9,788 bases of DNA from an uncultured Alphaproteobacteria bacterium. GTDB taxonomy: Bacteria > Pseudomonadota > Alphaproteobacteria > Reyranellales > Reyranellaceae. A model generated the notes under the pieces. The model worked only from the letters and a program-made list of their open reading frames with translations, was not told where the DNA came from and did no database searches. A program made the position numbers and the translations under genes. Location: assembly GCA_903929895.1 (NCBI GenBank), contig CAIYWM010000831.1:1-9788 (forward strand), given 5' to 3'. How positions within the stretch are numbered: the stretch's first letter is position 1; every line of letters starts with the position of its first letter. Shown piece by piece: positions 6,294 to 9,788 of the stretch.

Positions 6294-8570
6294 CTACTTG
6301 CGTCGGCGTGACCCTTTGTCCCGTGGCGGGCCGCGATGCGCGACCGGACGCCGCGGCGGCCCATCACGCTCCCGGCCGTAGGGCGAGCGGGAATGCCGCG
6401 GCGCCGGTTGCCGTTCGACCCGCTCGATCACGTCGACGATCTCGAACAGCAGGCCGCCGGTGGCCGTATCGGCCTCGACCAGCTTTATCTGCAGCCGGTC
6501 GCCAAGACCGAAGGTTTCGCCGGTGCGTTCGCCGATCAGGACCTGCCGACCTTCGTCGTGGCGGAAGAACTCCTGGCCGAGGGAACGGATGGGGATCAGG
6601 CCGTCGGCGCCGGTGCCCTCGAGCGTGGCGAAAAGGCCGAAGCGGGTCACACCGTTGACGCGGCCCGGGAAGACGGCGCCGACATGGCCGGCCATGAACG
6701 CCGCGACGTAGCGGTCCATGGCCCCGCGTTCGGCGGCGACGGCGCGACGCTCGCACATGGACAGATGCTCGCCGAACTCGGTGAACCGGCCCTTGTCCTC
6801 CGAGGAAAGCCCGCCTTCGCCCAGCCCGTAGGCGGCGATCAGGGCCCGATGCACGATCAGGTCGGGAAAGCGCCGGATCGGCGAGGTGAAGTGGGCATAG
6901 CGCGCGAGGGCGAGCCCGAAGTGACCGAGATTGTCGGGGCTGTAGACGGCCTGGCTCTGGCTGCGCAGCACCGTCTGGCTGACCAGTTGGGACACCGGCT
7001 TGTCGGCGACCTCGTGCAGGACACGGTTGAGGTCGGCCGGGCGGAGCCGCTGGCCGGTCGGTACCTTGATCCCGAGTGTGCCGAGGAATTCACGCAGCGC
7101 CTCGAGCTTGGCGAGGTCGGGCTGATCGTGGACCCGATAGAGGCAAGGCGCCTGGCGCTGTTCCAGGGCCTGCGCCGCCGCCACGTTGGCCAGTACCATG
7201 AACTCCTCGATCAGCTTGTGGCTGTCGAGGCGCTCGCGCACGCCGATCGTGGCGATATGGCCGTCCTTGCCCAGGGTCACCTGCCGCTCGGGCAGGTCGA
7301 GGTCGAGAGCACCGCGGGTCTCGCGGGCCGCCAGCAGCACGCGGTAGGCGCCATAGAGGGGGCGGACGACCTCGTCCATCAGCGGCTCGATCTCGGCGTC
7401 CGGCGTGCCGTTGATGGCGCGTTGCACGCGGTTGTAGGTGAGGCGCGCGGCCGAGCGCATCATGGCGCGGTGGAACTTGTGGCGCTTGAGATGGCCTTCG
7501 CTGTCGATCCACATCTCGGCCACGAGCACGGGCCGATCCTCGTGCGGGACCAGGGAGCACCAGTGGTTGGAGAGCTGCTCGGGCAGCATCGGCACGACGC
7601 GATCGGGGAAATAGACCGAGGTGCCGCGGCGATAGGCAGCGCGGTCGAGCGGCCGGTCGTGGCGCACGTACCAGGCGACGTCGGCAATGGCCACGAGGAT
7701 GCGCCAGCCGCCGGCATGGCCGGGATCGGGCTCGGCGAACACGGCATCGTCGAAATCGCGGGCGTCCTCGCCGTCGATCGTGACCAGCGGCACGTCGCGC
7801 AGATCGAGGCGGTGCCCCATCGGAGCGGCCTTGGCCTTGTCGGCTTCCTCAATCGCGGCCTCGGGGAAGTCGATCGGAATGTCGTTGGCGGCGATCGAGA
7901 TCAGACTGACGGTGCGCGGATCGCTCATCGGCCCGATGCGCTCGACGATGCGGGCCCGCCGCGCCAGCGCGCCGCCGATCTCCTCGATCCAGACGATGTC
8001 GCCGGGCAGCGCGCCATTCTTGTCGGTCGGGCGCACGTCGAATTCGCGGCGCAGCTTGCGATCGGTCGGCGTGACGAGGCCGAGCCCGTTCCGGCCGGGC
8101 GGTTCCTCGTAGAGGCCGAGGATCTTCTTCGGCCCGCTGCCAAGCCGACGGACGACTTTCGCTTCGTAGGTGTTCTTGCCGCGGCGCTTCATGCTCGCAA
8201 GCACGCGGTCACCGACCGCCGGGGCAGGCACGTTGCGCGAGGCCGGCGCGGAGACCTCGATGCGCGGCGGCGGACCGTCCTTGTCGTCGTCATGACGGCG
8301 CGGCACGGCCAGCAGATGGCCGTCATCGTCGACCGAGACGATCTCGAGCACGACCATGTCGCTCAGGGACTCGGGGTGACGGAAGGTCTTGGCGCGGTCC
8401 GGCGTGATCTCGCCCGTATCGCGCAGGTCACGCAGAAGTTCCTTGAGCTCGATGCGCTGGTCGCCCTTGAGCCCGTAGGCCCGGGCGATCTCGCGCTTGC
8501 CGACAGGCGTTTCGCTGTCGCGGATGAAGGCCAGCAGTTCGTCGCGGGTCGGGACCGTGCCCTTAGCCAT
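6294..8570 (-). CDS. rnr: Ribonuclease R (3'-5' exoribonuclease)
   Basis: This 758-residue RNase II/R-family enzyme degrades structured RNA processively from the 3' end with magnesium. In order, there is a winged-helix-like N-terminus (about 8-62, ELLAFIRDSETPVGKREIAR), cold-shock-type OB domains (about 70-215), the RNB catalytic domain (about 255-580), an S1 domain (about 627-715, VNGVTRFGLFATLEG) and a basic tail. The four catalytic aspartates are in DGEDARDFDDAVF: Asp266, Asp272, Asp274 and Asp275, with the same spacing as E. coli RNase II Asp201/207/209/210. Further RNB hallmarks are IADVAWYV, RRGTSVYFPDRVVPMLP, EEFMVLAN, YRVHDQPD and YAHFTSPIRRFPDL. The C-terminal 40 residues are rich in Arg, Pro and Gly, as in other RNase R proteins. 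The ATG overlaps the topA stop (ATGGCTAA), implying translational coupling. Length and residues are normal, so it should be active. Confidence 0.97.
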   Translation of the reverse strand: MAKGTVPTRDELLAFIRDSETPVGKREIARAYGLKGDQRIELKELLRDLRDTGEITPDRAKTFRHPESLSDMVVLEIVSVDDDGHLLAVPRRHDDDKDGPPPRIEVSAPASRNVPAPAVGDRVLASMKRRGKNTYEAKVVRRLGSGPKKILGLYEEPPGRNGLGLVTPTDRKLRREFDVRPTDKNGALPGDIVWIEEIGGALARRARIVERIGPMSDPRTVSLISIAANDIPIDFPEAAIEEADKAKAAPMGHRLDLRDVPLVTIDGEDARDFDDAVFAEPDPGHAGGWRILVAIADVAWYVRHDRPLDRAAYRRGTSVYFPDRVVPMLPEQLSNHWCSLVPHEDRPVLVAEMWIDSEGHLKRHKFHRAMMRSAARLTYNRVQRAINGTPDAEIEPLMDEVVRPLYGAYRVLLAARETRGALDLDLPERQVTLGKDGHIATIGVRERLDSHKLIEEFMVLANVAAAQALEQRQAPCLYRVHDQPDLAKLEALREFLGTLGIKVPTGQRLRPADLNRVLHEVADKPVSQLVSQTVLRSQSQAVYSPDNLGHFGLALARYAHFTSPIRRFPDLIVHRALIAAYGLGEGGLSSEDKGRFTEFGEHLSMCERRAVAAERGAMDRYVAAFMAGHVGAVFPGRVNGVTRFGLFATLEGTGADGLIPIRSLGQEFFRHDEGRQVLIGERTGETFGLGDRLQIKLVEADTATGGLLFEIVDVIERVERQPAPRHSRSPYGRERDGPPRRPVAHRGPPRDKGSRRRK

Positions 8571-9788
8571 CGGTGCCTGTGCGGGGCGGGGCGTCTTCCT
8601 TGTCCTTCGCCTTGACCGCCTTCTTCTTGGCGGCCGGCTTCTTCTTCGCCGTCGCCTTTTTAGCCTTCGGCTTGTCGCCGGCGTCGTTGGCCGCTGCGGC
8701 TACCGCCTTCTTGGGGCGCGCTGCCTTTGGCTTCTTCCCACCGCCCTTGGCGGCGCGTTCGGCCAGAAGCGCGACCGCCTGGTCGAGCGTCAGCTCCTCC
8801 GGCTTGATGTCGCGCGGCACTGTGGCATTGACGCCGCCGTGCTTGACGTAGGGGCCGTAGCGGCCATCGTAGAGTTCGACCGGCGCCTCATCGGAGGGAT
8901 GGTTGCCGATGCTGCGGAGCGGCTTGGCGGCGGCCCGGCCGCGTGGAGTCTTCGCCTCGGCCAGCAGGGCCACGGCCCGGTTCATGCCGATGTCGAGCAC
9001 GCTCTCGTCGGACGGGACGGATTTGTATTTCGGCCCATGCTTCACGTAGGGACCGAAGCGACCGACGCCGGCCAGGATCACCTCGCCGTCCTCGGGATGC
9101 GGCCCCAACTCGCGCGGCAGGGACAGGAGAGCCAGCGCCTGCTCCAGGGTCAGGTCGCCCGGCGTCATGTCACGCAGCAGCGACTGGCGCTTGGGCTTCT
9201 CCTTGCCCTCGGGCTCGCCGAGCTGGACGTAGAGACCGTAGGGGCCTTTGCGCAGCGTGACCTGCTTGCCCGTGACCGGATCGATTCCCAGGATCTTGGG
9301 GCCGTCAAGATTTTCGCCGCTGGCTGCGTCGGCGTCGGCATCGACGATACCGAGCTTCCGCGTGAACCGGCATTCGGGATAGTTCGAGCAGCCGATGAAG
9401 GCGCCAAACTTGCCGAGCTTGAGGCCGAGGCGGCCGTTGGCGCAGGACGGGCAGTCGCGCGGATTCTTGCCGCCATTGTCATTGGCCGGGAAGAAGTGCG
9501 GGCCGAGCTCCTCGTCGAGCTTGTCGAGCACTTCCTTGACCCGCAGATCCTTGGTCTCGCCGACGGCGGCCGAGAAGGCCTTCCAGAACTCGCGCAGGAC
9601 CTCGTGCCAGTCGATCTTGCCACTGGAAATATCGTCCAGCTCTTCCTCGAGATGTGCGGTGAAGCCGTATTCGACGTAGCGCGGGAAATAGGTCTGCAGG
9701 AACGCCGTGACGATGCGGCCGCGATCCTCGGGACTGAAGCGCTTGCGGTCGAGGCGCACGTAGTTGCGGCGCTGCAGCACCTCGATAA
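8563..9788 (-). CDS. topA: DNA topoisomerase I, C-terminal part (N-terminus beyond right edge)
   Basis: The frame is open from the right edge to the TAA at 8565-8563, giving about 408 residues of a type IA topoisomerase, which relaxes negatively supercoiled DNA. The toprim domain and active-site tyrosine would lie off the right edge. Visible parts are the end of the core (IEVLQRRNYVRLD, YFPRYVEYGFTAHLEEELDD), one four-cysteine zinc ribbon at about 9453-9370 (CPSC, then CSNYPEC), and three C-terminal DNA-binding repeats: KGPYGLYVQLGE, then RFGPYVKHGPKYKSVP, then RYGPYVKHGGVNATVP, two of them followed by a LTLEQA- or LTLDQA-type helix. The last 60 residues are a Lys/Ala-rich tail with KKATAKKKPAAKKKAVKAK, like a histone H1 tail, probably an extra nonspecific DNA contact. 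In-frame GTG and ATG codons near 9780 are internal, not starts. It is the first gene of the topA-rnr-DUF983 unit in view. Confidence 0.96.
   Translation of the reverse strand, partial: IEVLQRRNYVRLDRKRFSPEDRGRIVTAFLQTYFPRYVEYGFTAHLEEELDDISSGKIDWHEVLREFWKAFSAAVGETKDLRVKEVLDKLDEELGPHFFPANDNGGKNPRDCPSCANGRLGLKLGKFGAFIGCSNYPECRFTRKLGIVDADADAASGENLDGPKILGIDPVTGKQVTLRKGPYGLYVQLGEPEGKEKPKRQSLLRDMTPGDLTLEQALALLSLPRELGPHPEDGEVILAGVGRFGPYVKHGPKYKSVPSDESVLDIGMNRAVALLAEAKTPRGRAAAKPLRSIGNHPSDEAPVELYDGRYGPYVKHGGVNATVPRDIKPEELTLDQAVALLAERAAKGGGKKPKAARPKKAVAAAANDAGDKPKAKKATAKKKPAAKKKAVKAKDKEDAPPRTGTDG

Noticed and set aside
6336..8615. A 759-codon open frame on the plus strand antisense to the whole of rnr
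   Set aside because: It is the product of GC-rich codon use in rnr on the other strand. The translation has low complexity typical of such shadows and no recognisable domain, while rnr opposite it is unmistakable.

Overview
The window reads as part of a GC-rich Alphaproteobacterium chromosome. This rests on the high GC content, on an L33 and RNase R of alphaproteobacterial type, and on the topA-rnr-DUF983-rpmG neighbourhood, which I know from that class. A Rhodospirillales/Hyphomicrobiales-like host is a reasonable guess; the genus cannot be fixed from sequence alone. Every gene I can support lies on the minus strand, so transcription runs from the right edge to the left edge. There is no tRNA, rRNA, CRISPR array, insertion sequence or phage gene in view.

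Right half (9788 down to 3914): a core information-processing block. The C-terminal half of DNA topoisomerase I (topA) enters from the right edge. Its stop overlaps the start of rnr (RNase R) by 8 bases. A DUF983 zinc-ribbon membrane protein follows after 23 bases, then an S41 (carboxyl-terminal processing) peptidase with a PDZ domain and a lipoprotein signal. Next is rpmG (ribosomal protein L33, 55 codons), which appears to have its own promoter just after the peptidase stop and ends at a strong intrinsic terminator.

Middle (3875 to 2320): a single aldehyde dehydrogenase of the PuuC type (gamma-glutamyl-gamma-aminobutyraldehyde dehydrogenase), isolated between two intrinsic terminators and with no other putrescine-pathway gene visible.

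Left part (2298 to 1): two consecutive transglutaminase-like proteins. The first keeps Cys-His-Asp; the second has Ala at the aligned His position. After them comes a carboxymuconolactone-decarboxylase-like (AhpD-type) reading frame broken by what looks like one extra G. Its stop overlaps the start of a small membrane protein that runs off the left edge.

I do not see a convincing new multi-gene system. The most useful leads are the His-less transglutaminase beside an intact paralogue, the frameshifted carboxymuconolactone-decarboxylase-like gene overlapping a membrane-protein gene, and the S41 lipoprotein protease sitting inside the rnr/DUF983/rpmG neighbourhood.
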